Shown one piece after another: positions 50,470-63,604 of a stretch of DNA of 64,000 bases. The number at the start of each line of letters is the position of its first letter. Within the stretch, counting starts at the first letter, position 1. The notes beneath the pieces are model-generated. The model searched no databases, was not told the origin of the DNA, and saw nothing but the letters and a program-made list of their open reading frames with translations. The stretch comes from Apostichopus japonicus (taxonomy: Eukaryota; Echinodermata; Holothuroidea; Aspidochirotida; Stichopodidae): contig NC_092576.1 of the NCBI RefSeq assembly GCF_037975245.1, forward strand, positions 42,971,611-43,035,610, in the 5' to 3' direction. The translations under genes and the position numbers were made by a program.

Positions 50470-51300
50470 TATTACATTGTACTGTAGTTAAACATATTTT
50501 TAATATCATCGTTTTAATCCACTTATTGGATGTGTGGTAATATGTGCTAACTATCTTATCTTAATCCACCCATTGCATGTTTAGTAGTATTTGTTGACAT
50601 TCCTTTTAATCGATCCAAATGCATGTTCAGTAATTTGTGTTGACTAATCCCTTTAATCCGACCATTGTATGTTTAGTAATATTTGTTGACTACATCTCTT
50701 TAATCCATTCAATGCATGTTTAGTAATATTTGTTGACTACATCCCTTTTTTCTCAATCCATTATATGTTTAGTAATATTTGTTGACTACATCCCTTTAAT
50801 CCATCCAATGCATGTTTAGTAATATTTGTTAATCACATCCTTTTTTTTCAATCCATTATATGTTTAGTAATATTTGATGGCTGCATTCCTTTAATCCGTC
50901 CATTGTATGTTTAGTAATATTTGTTGACTTCATCTCTTTAATCCATTCAATGCTTGTTTAGTAATATTTGTTGACTACATCCCTTTTTTCTCAATCCATT
51001 ATATGTTTAGTAATATTTGTTGACTACATCCCTTTAATCCATCCAATGCATGTTTAGTAATATTTGTTAATCACATCCCTTTTTTTCAATCCATTACATG
51101 TTTAGTAATATTTGATGGCTGCATCCCTTTAATCCATCCAGTGCATGTTTAGTAATATTTGTTGACTACATCCATATTTTTCAATCCATTATATTCTAGT
51201 AATAATTGATGACTGCATCCCTTTAATCCATCCATTTTCTCTTAGCATTATTTGTTCAATATATAACTTTAATCCACTCTTGGCATGTTTGGATATATGT
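50470..51300. repeat. ~50-bp tandem array with ~238-bp higher order
   Basis: Units contain TTTAATCCATCCAATGCATG, TTTAGTAATATTTGTTGACT and ACATCCC with alternating TTTTTTCTCAATCCATTATATG versions. The same series of about five units recurs 238 bp later (CCATTCAATGC at about 50705 and 50943). Old, AT-rich minisatellite. Confidence 0.85.
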
Positions 51301-52240
51301 GTTAATTACTTCATTTTAATTCACTCATTTCATATTTTGATAAATAAGTTTCTACATTAATTGTAACCATTCTGTGCATGCTAAGACAACCCGCGGCAAT
51401 GAAAACTAAACGAACAATGATGAATTCTGAGGCATATTCAGACTGTAACTAAGGTCTATAGAAGTAACCTTAAAGGAAAAGTTTTGCTATATTAAATACT
51501 TTTGTGAGGTTGAAAAGGGAGGTAAGGGGGGGGGGGGGGTAGGTTAGGTGGCTGTGATAGAGTAGTTAGTAGTGGACCTATCCTACCCCGGCGAAATGCA
51601 AATTCTCCCGACTGAATAATTTTCACCGGACTGACGATCAGAAGTGGGGGAGGGGGAAGCATTTTCAAGGGCTGCTTAGTAACTTATGTATTGCTTCGCT
51701 TGCCCTGTTCACGGAGTGGTTTTTAAATAATGTTTATCTTTAACCTGACATGTACGTGTTGTTTATTATAAATTTATTATTTTAATAACTCATTAGGAGT
51801 TTAATAACCAATGTATTATTTTAACCTGATCTTGGGTTATATAGTAACTATGTATTAGTTGAAGCGGACATGTCCTTTTGATATTTAGTAACCATCGCAT
51901 TACTTTAACCTGTCCATTTGGTGTTTAGTCACTAATATTAATGTAGACTCCAATGATGTGTTATGTAAAAGATGTATTACATTATTAGTTCCATGTAAAC
52001 ACATCCACCAAAACCCACACCAACTCGGAAGGCCATTTTACTTACCTCATATCTACTTTACTTCATAAATTAGTTGTGACGTCATCCATTCATACCGCCT
52101 TCAAGTTATACACTTGTCGGGGGATTGATGATATCTTTAGTAAGTACAATAGCATAATGAAAATAATATAAATATAATAATATAATAAACAGAACAACAA
52201 AATAAAACAGATCTGACGAAGTAATAATTAATCTACTTAC
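51301..52240. other. No confident gene
   Basis: AT-rich sequence with G-runs near 51525-51540. A possible last exon of the minus-strand host gene near 52090-52140 (after acceptor CTAAAG, reading ISSIPRQVYNLKAV and a stop) fits phase 0 but is too short to trust. Confidence 0.35.
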
Positions 52241-55200
52241 CAGCCAAAGACCAGAGTTGAGATCAAGCTGGTAGTTTTCATGCCACTTAAGAGTATCCGG
52301 CTTCCAGATAACTGTTACATGCGAATAAGATTAAACAGTAAATGAACGAATACAACAATATATATGGTGTAATAGTTAATGGAACATTTTGATTAAAACA
52401 CAGTAGTAACAACCGGACTTGCTTTTACTGTGAGCTTTATTGTCCATATCCAACAGTGTTATCTTTATGAATGCATATTATTTATCTTCTCTTGCAGCAT
52501 ATTGGATTGTCCTCCTATTAAATATTATATATTGTTTCGTCTTTTAATATAGTTTCCTTTGCATGAGGGAGTTGCAATACCGTTAAGCCTTGCAAGGTTT
52601 TCTAAGCCACCTCCTTACACGTTGTAGTTACATTTATATCAGTGCATATTTACTGTTAAACATGTATATTGAGAAGAAACAAATCAATGAAATGAAATGA
52701 AATAAAAATACAACAATATTGACAACACAAGTTGAGTACGTCTTTCTAACTATAACTGTTTAATGGTACACGAAAATACCATCACAGTGCTCTTCAATTT
52801 AAAATATCTACAGAATGTATAGTTTTGACATAGAAAATCAAAGTTCACTGAACGGATCTAAAGGAGCTTTTGACATCAATTTAACGATTTCAATAATAAA
52901 CAAAAGTTAATCAATATTTTCAGTCATAATAAAACCATAGTCGAAATTCTGAATTTATAAAAAAAACTTTTCGAGAAGCAACATTAGCATTTCGATTAAT
53001 TATTGGTATGTTTGGGAATAATTTGCAATTACAGAACAGAAAATGACATTGGCTTGAACAAAAATACCGGGTGGATCAAAAGTTAAGAATTGCAAATTGC
53101 AAAAAAAATTCACATTTCGATAGATAACTTTCTTGCTTGGAGGAACATAGTGCTACTTTAAGATAAATCAGTTGAACATTAGAGGAATCTGTACATTATA
53201 ATTATAAATTTTCGGTATAAAATAGCGACATTTCCAGTGTCCCACTTAAGCTACCGTAGTACCGAAAACAAACAACGGAAATTCATATTTGTAAGTTCTG
53301 CAAAACAAAACGGTTTCTGCTCCCTTATGGTTAAACTACTGCATACGATACTGTGCTCATTGCTATTTCTAATGGCCTACGCAATCAGAAGGCCTTTCTT
53401 TAATTTATTCTAGTATTTGTGTCTGCAGGATGGGCTCAGTTATCTGTCATCTGTATTTCCTTCTTTTTTTTTCTAATAATGTAGGTGACGTATCAGACTC
53501 AATGCAGCATGTAGCAGGTTGACTTTATCAACAACAACAAAATACTCCAATGTTGCAAAATACACTATACCCTGTATCATACAACATCAAAAAGTTAATG
53601 ATATCTCGCTAGTTTTGTAAATCCATGTTACTGCAATGAAGCCTGGTGATCAGGCGCCTTCTATTTGGTTCAAACTAAAATCCAATCATGTCGAATACGG
53701 GAATTGTTTGAACTGTAAACAACAAGACACCTTATTAGCCATTCACCGACTAAACAGTAAGAACTTTACCTTTCACTCCCCGAGATTTCAGTGTGGACAG
53801 AGATGGTCCGACAGGTATCGATGAGGGCAGCAGACAGTCAGATATACTATAAACAGAAAAAGAAAACTAATCAGTCATTACATCCTTCTTTAATTGTTCT
53901 TTTTTAAATACAGTATCAAGATAATTCCTTAGAACGCAATACATCCATACCTGCTTCCTTCCTCACACGTAAAGTATTAGATAAGACCGGTAGCACAGAG
54001 GCTACGGCAAAGTTTGAAAACAACAAAAAAGATATTTTCAAAAAGATGGAATTTTTTACGTAAAGGTCAAATGTTTAACTCCAAATCCCGAAGCCTCAAA
54101 ACAGCTTCCATTATGACGCCGAGCCCTCAATCGGTAACCGATTGAAAAAAGTATTACAGTGGGTCAACAATGAATGGACAACTTTAAGTACGGTTCTGTT
54201 TCGTTTTTTATCAACCCGCCCAGCCCCACCCCTCTTCTTTCCCACCCAGCCGGATATTGTCATGGTCGAGTGCTAAGATACGGCACCGTACTAGTATATA
54301 TACATATACTTGTTCAAACAGACAGATAACTCTGATGTAGACTGAAATGATTTCCAAACTCTATCTGAAGATAGATAGTATACAAAATGTATATCCTGCA
54401 ATGCTTTGCTCCTACATTATCCATTCGTTTATTTTTGTTCATCAGTAACTAAAAATAACTGATCATTTTCAACATACCTTCAGGGGCGTCGGAAGCTATT
54501 TGGAATTGGTACGGCAGATCAGAGTGTGGCCACCTATCATATTTATCGGGGAGAAGTTTGGTAGGTCAAACTACGCTACGCGCCACCATGGTTGGCGAGT
54601 AGCGTAATGGACAAAATTTGGAAAAAATACCCCCACCCCCCCAGATTGCAGGAAATGGCACTTCCCGAGCTTGAAAACAAGACCCCTGCCATGCCAGAGT
54701 AGTCACATTTAGCCTACTTGCTTGTTTCATTTTGATTCTTTATTTTTTGCCATTTTTGTTTGGGCCTATTTTTTTTCCGCCGTGATTATTGGTCCTGCGT
54801 TCGCCGGACCTGCCGTACCGGCTCCGACGCCCCTGACCCTACAAAGAAGGAATATCCGACGTATCAAGGGCGTTTGAAGGGGAAGGGAGGGGGGGTTCTG
54901 TCGTAGCTGGGGTGAGGTAGATACTGTTGGAAGTGTGGGTGATATTGAAAATGGATCGTAATCGGAAACATGTAACTTCATTAAGTACCCCATAAATGAA
55001 TATACTTATTTACTTCATATGTATAAGCTGTGGTCCAATCCTTCCACTCCCTTCCACCGACCCCCTCCCCCTCCACTACCACTCGTTTACTTTTTTTCGT
55101 TGAGTGCTTAGGTACGGCACCGTGCTTTTGCAGTTCTAAAAAGCTTTCCCCGTCCGTTTATCATTATAAATTTTATTCAACTCTTCCTGGCGGGAGAAAT

Positions 55201-58200
55201 TTTAAAGCAGTGCATGTTGCAAAGATTCATTATAATGTGTTGTTGTTTGTTTGTCAGCTACTGAAAGTACCCGCTTATGTTCAACAATTTCAGTAAATAT
55301 AAACATGGCCGTATAACATGCAGGCAGCTATGTGTTTGTTATATGCCTGTTAGTTTCATTGCTAGCCCTTGTATCAGTGCCCCGATGTGTTAACTAAGAA
55401 TATTGAGTCACTGTGAATATAAGTAAATATTGGGTCTTTTTTAAGCATACGAACTAGGGGGTCCCGACTCCCCTTCCGATATATTGTCCACCCAATGAGC
55501 TCATTTGCTCCCAGTCAGTTCCTTTTTGGCATGTAAAACACATATTAACAAACAAACACCCAAACATAACAATTAATTTACAAATAAATCCCCATATGAC
55601 TTCCCTTCAGCATATACCGGCTTCAGCTACCATCAGAATGCATGTTTGTCTGTGAATCGAATCCTCCATTGACACTGCTCTCGTTACTACTCTACTATGA
55701 TATGTTTGATACCAATATATGCTATGGAAAATTCATTCATATATTGGAGCACTATGTACATATTACAAAAAAAAAACACATTTTTATTCCCGGTTTTTAC
55801 CATATTTAATATACTAGTTTATACCACTCGAGATTAATCAATCCACACCAATTGCTGTTCAAACAAGCAAACATCTAGATGTAGAAACATCTGAAGCCAC
55901 ATGATGCGTGTTTAGATTATATTTTATTTTTATAAATTAGTTCTAAACGGAAGATTGTGCTAGTAAATAATAATAAGATCAAACATTCTCCGACTGACTA
56001 TGGTACGGACATGATCCTTCATAGCAGGTTCAGATACGAATGAAATATGTTATAACTGAGGGTATGTTGCCCTGGGGTCATTCAAGCCACCTCCAGTGTA
56101 GGGGATTGGGGTTCTACCCGGAAAAAGAAAATGTTGACAAATTGTACCTTCTGAAGCATACTTTGACTTTAAGTGAAGTACCAAAACGCAAATTTCCTAA
56201 TAAATGTTAAAAACAGGGGGTGGGGGGGGGATGTAACATCAGTAGTACTGCTTTTAAAAGACAGTGGGCGGTACATATGTATAGTAGTGGTTCTAATCTT
56301 CCACAGGAGAATTTATGGTCGTAGGTGGGTGAGGGCATGTCCAACCCTACCCCTTGCGCACCTTATTGATGACACATATTTATAATATGTTAATTACGGT
56401 CGCCTTCAACCATAAGTTTATTCACTTGAAATTCATAAATTCAAGAGATTCAAAGATAAGTCGGTCAGAAATTTTAAAGACAACCATCAATTTACCAAAA
56501 TGGTTTTAGACAAAGTAATATTAAATATATCAAAGCAGATAGTTGTATTGTTAGTCTCGTTTCCTTCTAAGCCATTCGTATGACTAACATTATAATACTA
56601 CAGAGAGACATTTAGTCCTTGTCAAAATGACCTCCAGAACAACAGATCTTGTCAAAATGACCTCCAGAACAACAGATCACTGACGTATCCATTGACTTAT
56701 GTATAAAGAATACCATGAGCTTGATATACAGTGTACACCATTTTATAAATAGAGGTTATACTGAAATGGAAGTTAACATTCACGAGTTGGTCCGTACACA
56801 GATATCATATGTTAGATAAACACAGTGTGTGTGTAGATGCAGCGAGCACACTGCACGATATATTATAATAATAGCCAATGACTCCTAAATATGGATACAT
56901 ATTTCAAAGAGTATGGTGAGGCAGTCGTATCTGGTTGATATTAAAATTTGCGAATGATACTGTAAAAGATAAAGAATTATTTAATTGACAGGTAATTACA
57001 AAATCTATACAATAAACTGGGTGAAATATAAATAAATAAAGGAACGTTAATGACCCTGGTGGAAATTCCCGTTGGACTTTTGAACTGGGTTCAACTGGAA
57101 TTTTATATATGGAAATTGGCCCAAATTTGAACTAGGTTGAAATGGGTGAGCTGGGGTTCCCAACTTGTTCAACTATGTTTTACTGGGTCCAACTGGTTCA
57201 ACTATGTTTCACTGGGGTTCCCAACTGGTTCAACTATGTTTCACTGGCTCCAACTGGATCAACTATGTTTTACTGGGTTCAACTGGTTCAACTATGTTTT
57301 ACAGGGTCCAACTGGTTCAACTATGTTTTACTGCGTCCAACTGGTTCAACTATGTTTTACTGGGTTCAACTGGGTCAACTATATTTTACTGCTTATATTT
57401 TTAAATAGTTTGAACTGGGATTCTCAACTAGTGTTATGTACACATTATAAAACCACACTATAAAAAGTTTTTTTTTATTTTTTTATTTTATTTTTTTTTT
57501 ACAGTAGATCTATACTGTATGTAAGGGTGTTAGCCACTGAAAATAAATGTTTGTTCTTGATCATAGAACTCTGGGTTTGGTGTGATGACCAATCACAGGG
57601 CAAGACACCTAAAATATGGAGAACTCAACTGGGTAAGGTCAAAAGAAATTATAATTTTAAATAACAAACAATGTACAGCTGATCTGGGCCAAGTGAAAGA
57701 ATTAAATAAAACAACTTACAGTCGTGAGGTGCGCCCACACAATAAAGGAAATACACTTAATTTAAAAGTCTGTTCTGGTGAGTTGGCCTGCTAGTGACAT
57801 CAAGTATTCTACAACCTCAGATCTTCCACGACTTTAGATATTCTACGACAACAGTATTGTTGAACCCAATAAATGGTATTATGAATGTCCGATCCCAACA
57901 AAATAGTATCATTTAATTGATATGAAATATTGTTCCAGGGTATCCTTTCAATAAATAATGTCAATATCCTTTGTAGTAAAATACTGTCCTTTATAAGTGA
58001 TGGTGTCCCGGAATATCCTTTATTGTAAAATAATATCCTTTATAGTACACAGTATCCTTTATAATAAATAGTGTCCAAGACTGTCAGTTGAATATCACAT
58101 ACCATAAAATAATAAGGTCTACAGTAACTTGAACTATGTAAATTAAGTTTTAAAACAAACTATCCAGCCATTTAAACTACCTTTCTCTTCTTTTACAACT

Positions 58201-61200
58201 GCCTTGCTCAGATACTCATAACCAACTGCCTAACTCCCTATACCCTCACAAAACGTCTTTGTTCCTACCAAATATACGCACAGACCCCATTTCCTGTGAG
58301 GGATAATTTCCAGGAAGAGCAAGATAGTTGCCTAGCAACCCAGAAGAGAGAGGGGTGTTAAACCATCCTTTTGCAGCCACAAGACAACATACAAATACAC
58401 TGTACAAATGTATAGCCCTCTGTACAGTGAGCACTGCACAGTGCACTAATAAACAAGTAAAACAATGGTACAAAACAAAACTGTATGTAAGAGCTGACCA
58501 TCTTATACTGTACAAATGAAACCTCATTTGAAATTAAATTGATAGTTTAATGTTCATAATGTTCATAATGTTCAGTGTAGAGCATCCTCACATTTTTAGC
58601 ATATACGTGTATGCTGTATACTTCACTAATGACTCTCGCAAAGTATGTTATTATGCCAATTGGACACTTCATGTTTGAAACAACAATCAAGGCAATTGCA
58701 TAACTTTTGAAATATCTGTGAGCCTTTTTTGTTTGTGACACCTTAAGAAATTGCCATTATGTTTGATAGTTGACGATAGCTTTCTTAAAAACATGCGGCT
58801 AAATATAAGTGTTAACTTGAGTATAACTATAGGCTAGGTCCCTATAAGCTAGGCAACTATACAGTTAGGATATGTCTAACGTTAGTAAATGTACTATGTA
58901 GTATACCTAATAGGAAACCGGTTTGTTAGGCCTAGCCTATACTATAGTCCTATGCCACTATATATAAAGTTTCTGTTCAATTCAACTATTTACAATAAAG
59001 AGTACGTTTACAGTCAATTATAACGTTACAAGTATGTGTCAATTATACAAAGATTCTGCAAGATTACAAAGGAGGGAACTGAGCCGCGGTAATAATTTGA
59101 AATTGTTGGTAAAATCGGTTACAAATGCGATTCTGCGAAGCTTCTGTTGGCGTATGTGGTTTGCAGTTTCGGAATTTATAAGTTTAGCGCTAACGCAAGA
59201 CAAATGTCAGAGTTCAAATTTAGTCGGATCAAACTATTTTGCACTATAAAGGCATTTTGCCTACCGATTGTCCAAATCGCAGAACAAGGTATAACATAAT
59301 TTTTTCAAATTTATTAAATAGTAAATATTGCATTTTTTTAATCATTGCGGTACAAAAGTTTAATCGTTTAATCATAACTGTGATAAATATGACAAAGATT
59401 TAGTTTACACCCCTCATAAGTTGGTTAATTTAGTATTTTCAATATAGTACGATACGGTTACTGCTAATGAACTTGCATTATAATATTCTCGATAATTACC
59501 CATAAAAAGCAGTCAACATAGTCCAAACCCAGTTGGGCCAGTGTGAAACCTAGTTCAAACCCAACAAGGCAAGTTCACCAGTAACCAGTAACCCGGTTGG
59601 GCTTGTGCAAACCAGTAAAACCTAGTTAAACCCCAGCTGGGTCAGTTCACCTACCAATAGTCCAAACCCAGTTAGGCCAATGCAAAACCAATGAAACCTA
59701 GGTCAACCCCAATAGGGCAAGTTCACCAGTCAACATAGTACAAACCCAGTTGGGCTAGTGAAAAAAACCAGTGAAACCTAGTAGAAGCCCAACTGGATTA
59801 GTTCAAACATAGATCAAACTCAGTTGGGCCTGAACAAACCCAGTTGAAAATTGTGTAAACCCAGTTGAACCTAGCTCATGTACAGCATAGTGCAGTTGGA
59901 ACCCAGTAAGACCCAGTTAAACACAGTTAAAAACAAGTTAAACATAGTAGGCCCTAGTAGAACCTAGTTGATCTGAGTTCTACTGGAATTTCTACCAGGT
60001 AATTTTTAATACATATCAGGTACAGACGTAATGATAAATGTATTCAGTGGTATAATTTCCACACAACACTGTCTATATATGAAAAACAGCGACATGAGCA
60101 GTGTATGAAAGGAGTGAGAGACTGACCACGTGAACGATATGGGACAGGTTAAGGGTTCCTTTAATGAAGACATATCAGAGATGCGATACATATTTAGTGA
60201 AATGAGACGATGTAAAGCAATGATGTTTGCAGTAATGTTCATTTATCAGCAGGAAGGGGGTGGGCCGAGGGTTACGACCACAAGTGGAACATAGTTGGGT
60301 TAGAGTAACGTTGGAACGAGAGGGGGCTGTGGAAACAGCTAATAGTGAAAAGGAAAGAAGGGGTAAATCAAATATTACATTACGGAGTCTGATGCGGCAG
60401 TAGTTACGGGGTGGATGGAATAATTTTGGGTGCAATAGATGTGTACATGTTATGTTAACGGATTGCTTTTAAAGGAAGTGGAAGATAAAGTTGTGCTTTT
60501 CCTTCCAATGTTGATCTCGCTCAAAGGAGGCTCGGTTCCGTTGTTAAAACTTGTGTTAGAATGAGTATGGTAGTAAGTATGCAAATATTAATGTCCGTCT
60601 AAAATAAATCATTTATATTTCCAATATAAAGCCAAATAGCCAACTTCACTTTTTTTTAAGACTATTTTGAGGCACACCGCCTAATATATTAAAAAATACA
60701 CACCTGGGAGTTTTGAATTGGACATACTTCTTTCTGTTTGACACATAACTAGCTAGCCAGTTACACACATTTTACCGATTTCCATAATGTTCAAGCTTCT
60801 TAAGTGCTAAACAGTGGTCAATTGTGTCAATAGCTTTTTCAGATCAATGAACCGCCAATATTTGATTGTTTATCATCTAGCCTGACGTAGTGATGTTTGC
60901 AGTAATTCTAATTATGTATGTATACCGTCCAGGCCTGAAACCTAACGGACTTTCAGAAAGGAGAAGGTGCTGGGCAAAAATATTATCCAGCCTTTTATTC
61001 AAACAACCTTTGAAGTATTTTGGATAACTGCGGTAGTGAAGGTATATTGTATTTTCAAACCTTTCTATTCAAAATATCGACACCACCCCACTCCCTTAAC
61101 CCTTCCCACATCTGTGATACTATACAAGCCTACAACTTCCATTCGCCATGATTAAGGGGGTTGTTAATAAGATAACCTAAATGTTATAAACATAGATTAA

Positions 61201-63604
61201 GGAAATTGGGTGCGTGGTCCGGCATAGTTGTGGTGAGAGGGAAGGGGGAGAGGTGGATTAGGGAAAGTGTAGGGTAGTATAGAGGGGTGCATTATTAATA
61301 GTTGAAGATAATTACACTCTGTGTAATGTGTGTAACTGTTTTTTTTTACCTTAACATAAATGTGCATTAATTACCAGTTAATTTATAAATTAATTACAGA
61401 AAGTTTCCCACTGATAGAATGGGAGGAAATATTCAGCTTCAGTATAACAGCTTGATGGTTTTTTCTTTCTTTTTTCTAACTCATCAAAGTTTGATTTATA
61501 TATTTTGGGTAGATTTTGGCAAAATGTTTACTTTTTAACTCTAATATGATAATATCTTGCATTATTGAGTAATCATATCTTGGTGTAATTACATCCTACT
61601 TTTTTATTTTTTCAAATTTTCAATATGTTTGTAAGTTTAAGCTAGGGCCTCCTTTCTCCTAATATCAATACATTTCATTTTTATAAAGAATTCATTGTTT
61701 TTTCTTCTCTGTCTCAGGTTGTCTCAAATTTACTTTCCCATTAATCATATTTCTCACCTGATGACTGTTCTTTCACTGTTAGTTTATTTCTGTATTAAAT
61801 TTTTGCTTTATTTTTTTGTTTTACTTTTCCAATTATCTAAACCTATCAATAAACCTTCACAAATTATTAAATATTACTATATTAATAATTCCTCATTACT
61901 TTTAAGTAGTTACATTTTTAATCACTAATATTGTTTGTATATTTATTAATTATACTTACAGCAGTATCCGGAATCTTTGACAGTGTTGTAGATAGTTTAA
62001 TATTCCATTAACTTCATGTTTATTCATTTCTCCTCCATACTCTCTCTGTATGTACATATTCTCTATTGATGTTATGATTGGTAGAGAAAGACCAGAGGAG
62101 AGGATAATGTTCCCATCTTCATCAATCTTACTAAAGGACAAGTTTAGATTTAACCTGGATATGGGAATCTGAAGAAAGGAAAATAACAAATGAAATTAAT
62201 ATCAACATGTTTGTTTACAGAATAAAAACTCGAAAATGATAACATAAAAATAAATTTAATATCAATACAATGATATTTGGTTTATTTAGATCATATTGTG
62301 CTAGTGTTTCGTTGATTATTGCATAATTAGTGGTTTGAATTGTAAAAAGAGATTAGTGTTTTTTTATCTTTTCTGTTTCTTATAGAAAGATGTTAAAGGG
62401 TAAACAAGAGGGAAAGGTTATCATTTAGTTCAGTCATTGTTATGTGTAGATAATTAAAGGTGTGTAAGAGGGGTGAGGGATGAACGGAACAAGGGGCGTA
62501 ATGAGGGGTGTAGGGAAGGGGTGTGTTATAGTAAGGAAAGATGTGTTAAGGGTTAAGTGATATTTGGTGGCGGTAATATGAGTGGTGCCTTAGAGCAGCA
62601 GGGAGAATATTATGTTGTTACTGTTAAAGCGTGTACGAGGGATGAGCGAGAGACCCTCATACTGCATAATGAGGGGTGTGGTAGGTGTTTATAAGGAAGG
62701 AGTGCTTTAAGGTGGGGGAGTGCTCAGAAAATGCATAGTAATCAATTGTATTGTGTTCCTATCTAGAATTTATCAGGTTCTAGATTAAAGTTCCTGTGAC
62801 TTTGTAACCATAGTTTTAATGAGAAAGAGTTATATCATTGGGTTTGAAGAGGATTAGGGTGGGAAAGGGGTATGACCCGGAACTGATAAGTTTGAAATTA
62901 TGTAAATGCTATTAAAGAGTTAAATCGGGAAGATCAGTTTGAGATATGGTTAGTTTTTCAGTTCATATTTAGGAATCAGTTTCTTATTGAGGTATTCTAC
63001 TATTTAGGAATGTTTTGCAATCACTTCATATTTTTTTTTTATTAATTTCAATTTCGATTTATACAAAAGTAATTTGTTTTTGTCACAATCCGTAAAACAG
63101 AAAACATTTTATTGACTATTTTTGTAATAATGTCATTTTATACTTCAAGTTAAGATAAGATTTTGAAGATAACATCGACAACGGTAAGACGAAAAGAGGT
63201 ATTACTGAATACTACCCATGAGAAATACTTAACAATGATTATTCAAAGTTAATTATCATTTTATGTCTAATTAATGTTTGTATTTTCGATTCTGTCTTAT
63301 CTTGAACTGACAAAGATATGTAAATTTAAACCCGTAATTCCTGTTTTGTTATTCAATAGTTAAGTATTTAATAACTAAAGAGATCCAATCTCTTCTAAAG
63401 AAGTACACCGGTGTTAACTTGTAAATCATTTAACTTGCATTGATCGATGTATTTATTCAATATATCCCTTTATGTTTTACTTACGTCATGATTGGATGCT
63501 TCTACCAGGAGCTCTATGACTGACCTCTGTACAGACACACTGGTGTCTCTGTCGATGTCAACACCATTAGGACTCATCTCTATAATAGTCTGGATATCAT
63601 CGGG
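52241..63604 (-). CDS. NLR-like leucine-rich C-terminal exons of a host gene (partial)
   Basis: Four minus-strand exons join without a frame break. 63604-63485 (phase 0, 40 codons: PDDIQTIIEMSPNGVD...VIELLVEASNHD). 62168-61960 (IPISRLNLNLSFSKIDEDGN ... NGILNYLQHCQRFRIL, ending phase 2). 53846-53770 (ISDCLLPSSIPVGPSLSTLK SRGVK, ending phase 1). 52311-52241 (IWKPDTLKWHENYQLDLNSG LWL). Donors are GTAAGT, GTAAGT, GTAAAG and GTAAGT. The acceptor at 62169 is strong, and the others are adequate. The Leu spacing (LNYLQHCQRFRILLISDCLLP) and the overall pattern look to me like the terminal leucine-rich part of echinoderm NACHT-LRR proteins; that is recollection, not a search. No NACHT motif is in the window, so the 5' part lies beyond 64000 and the 3' end is not certain. 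The third intron is 8.1 kb and repeat-filled. Confidence 0.55.
54481..54835. mobile_element. hAT-like MITE without readable target duplication
   Basis: Ends CAGGGGCGTCGGAAGC and GCTCCGACGCCCCTG, with GGTACGGCAG/CTGCCGTACC just inside. 355 bp, non-coding. The outside 8-mers (CATACCTT and ACCCTACA) do not match, so the flanks are mutated or rearranged. Intronic to the NLR-like gene. Confidence 0.7.
54836..57054. other. Intronic sequence, no gene
   Basis: AT-rich with a G-run at about 56217-56230. A 30-bp exact tandem duplication (CTTGTCAAAATGACCTCCAG and ten more bases) lies at 56618-56677. No exon was identified. Confidence 0.5.
57055..59999. mobile_element. ~2.9-kb inverted-repeat element with CAACTGGGTT subterminal arrays
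   Basis: The left end CCTGGTGGAAATTCC and the complement of the right end, CCTGGTAGAAATTCC, match at 14 of 15. Inside the left end (57070-57425) about a dozen ~22-bp copies of GTTCAACTATGTTTTACTGG lie in tandem. Inside the right end (59520-59960) are many copies of AACCCAGTTGGGCC/AAACCTAGTT in the opposite sense. The middle 2 kb is AT-rich with no transposase. Three overlapping repetitive frames at 57137-57463 are artefacts of the array. Confidence 0.65.
60700..61030 (-). pseudogene. LINE reverse-transcriptase fragment
   Basis: On the minus strand, broken frames read NKRLDNIF ... LGFRPGRYTYIIRI, then a stop-containing stretch, then EKAIDTIDHCLALKKLEHYG and NRKKYVQFKT. These are the consecutive landmarks of a Jockey/CR1-type reverse transcriptase around the first catalytic Asp. 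Stops (for example TAG after ITTSG) and frame changes show it is dead. It lies in the long intron of the NLR-like gene and runs in the same direction. Confidence 0.7.
61031..61959. other. Intronic sequence, no gene
   Basis: AT-rich, with poly-T tracts. The 77-codon plus frame at 61695-61928 is hydrophobic by composition only. Confidence 0.5.
62169..63484. other. Intron between NLR-like exons
   Basis: AT-rich, bounded by a GTAAGT donor at 63484 and the acceptor CCTTTCTTCAG ending at 62169 (minus strand). No other feature. Confidence 0.5.

Noticed and set aside
52090-52140. Possible last exon of the NLR-like gene
   Set aside because: The phase fits, but fourteen codons with an ordinary acceptor are expected by chance.
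57137-57463. Three overlapping frames rich in FNYVLLG / STMFYW
   Set aside because: All three frames are open because of a short tandem repeat without stops, and the peptides are periodic.
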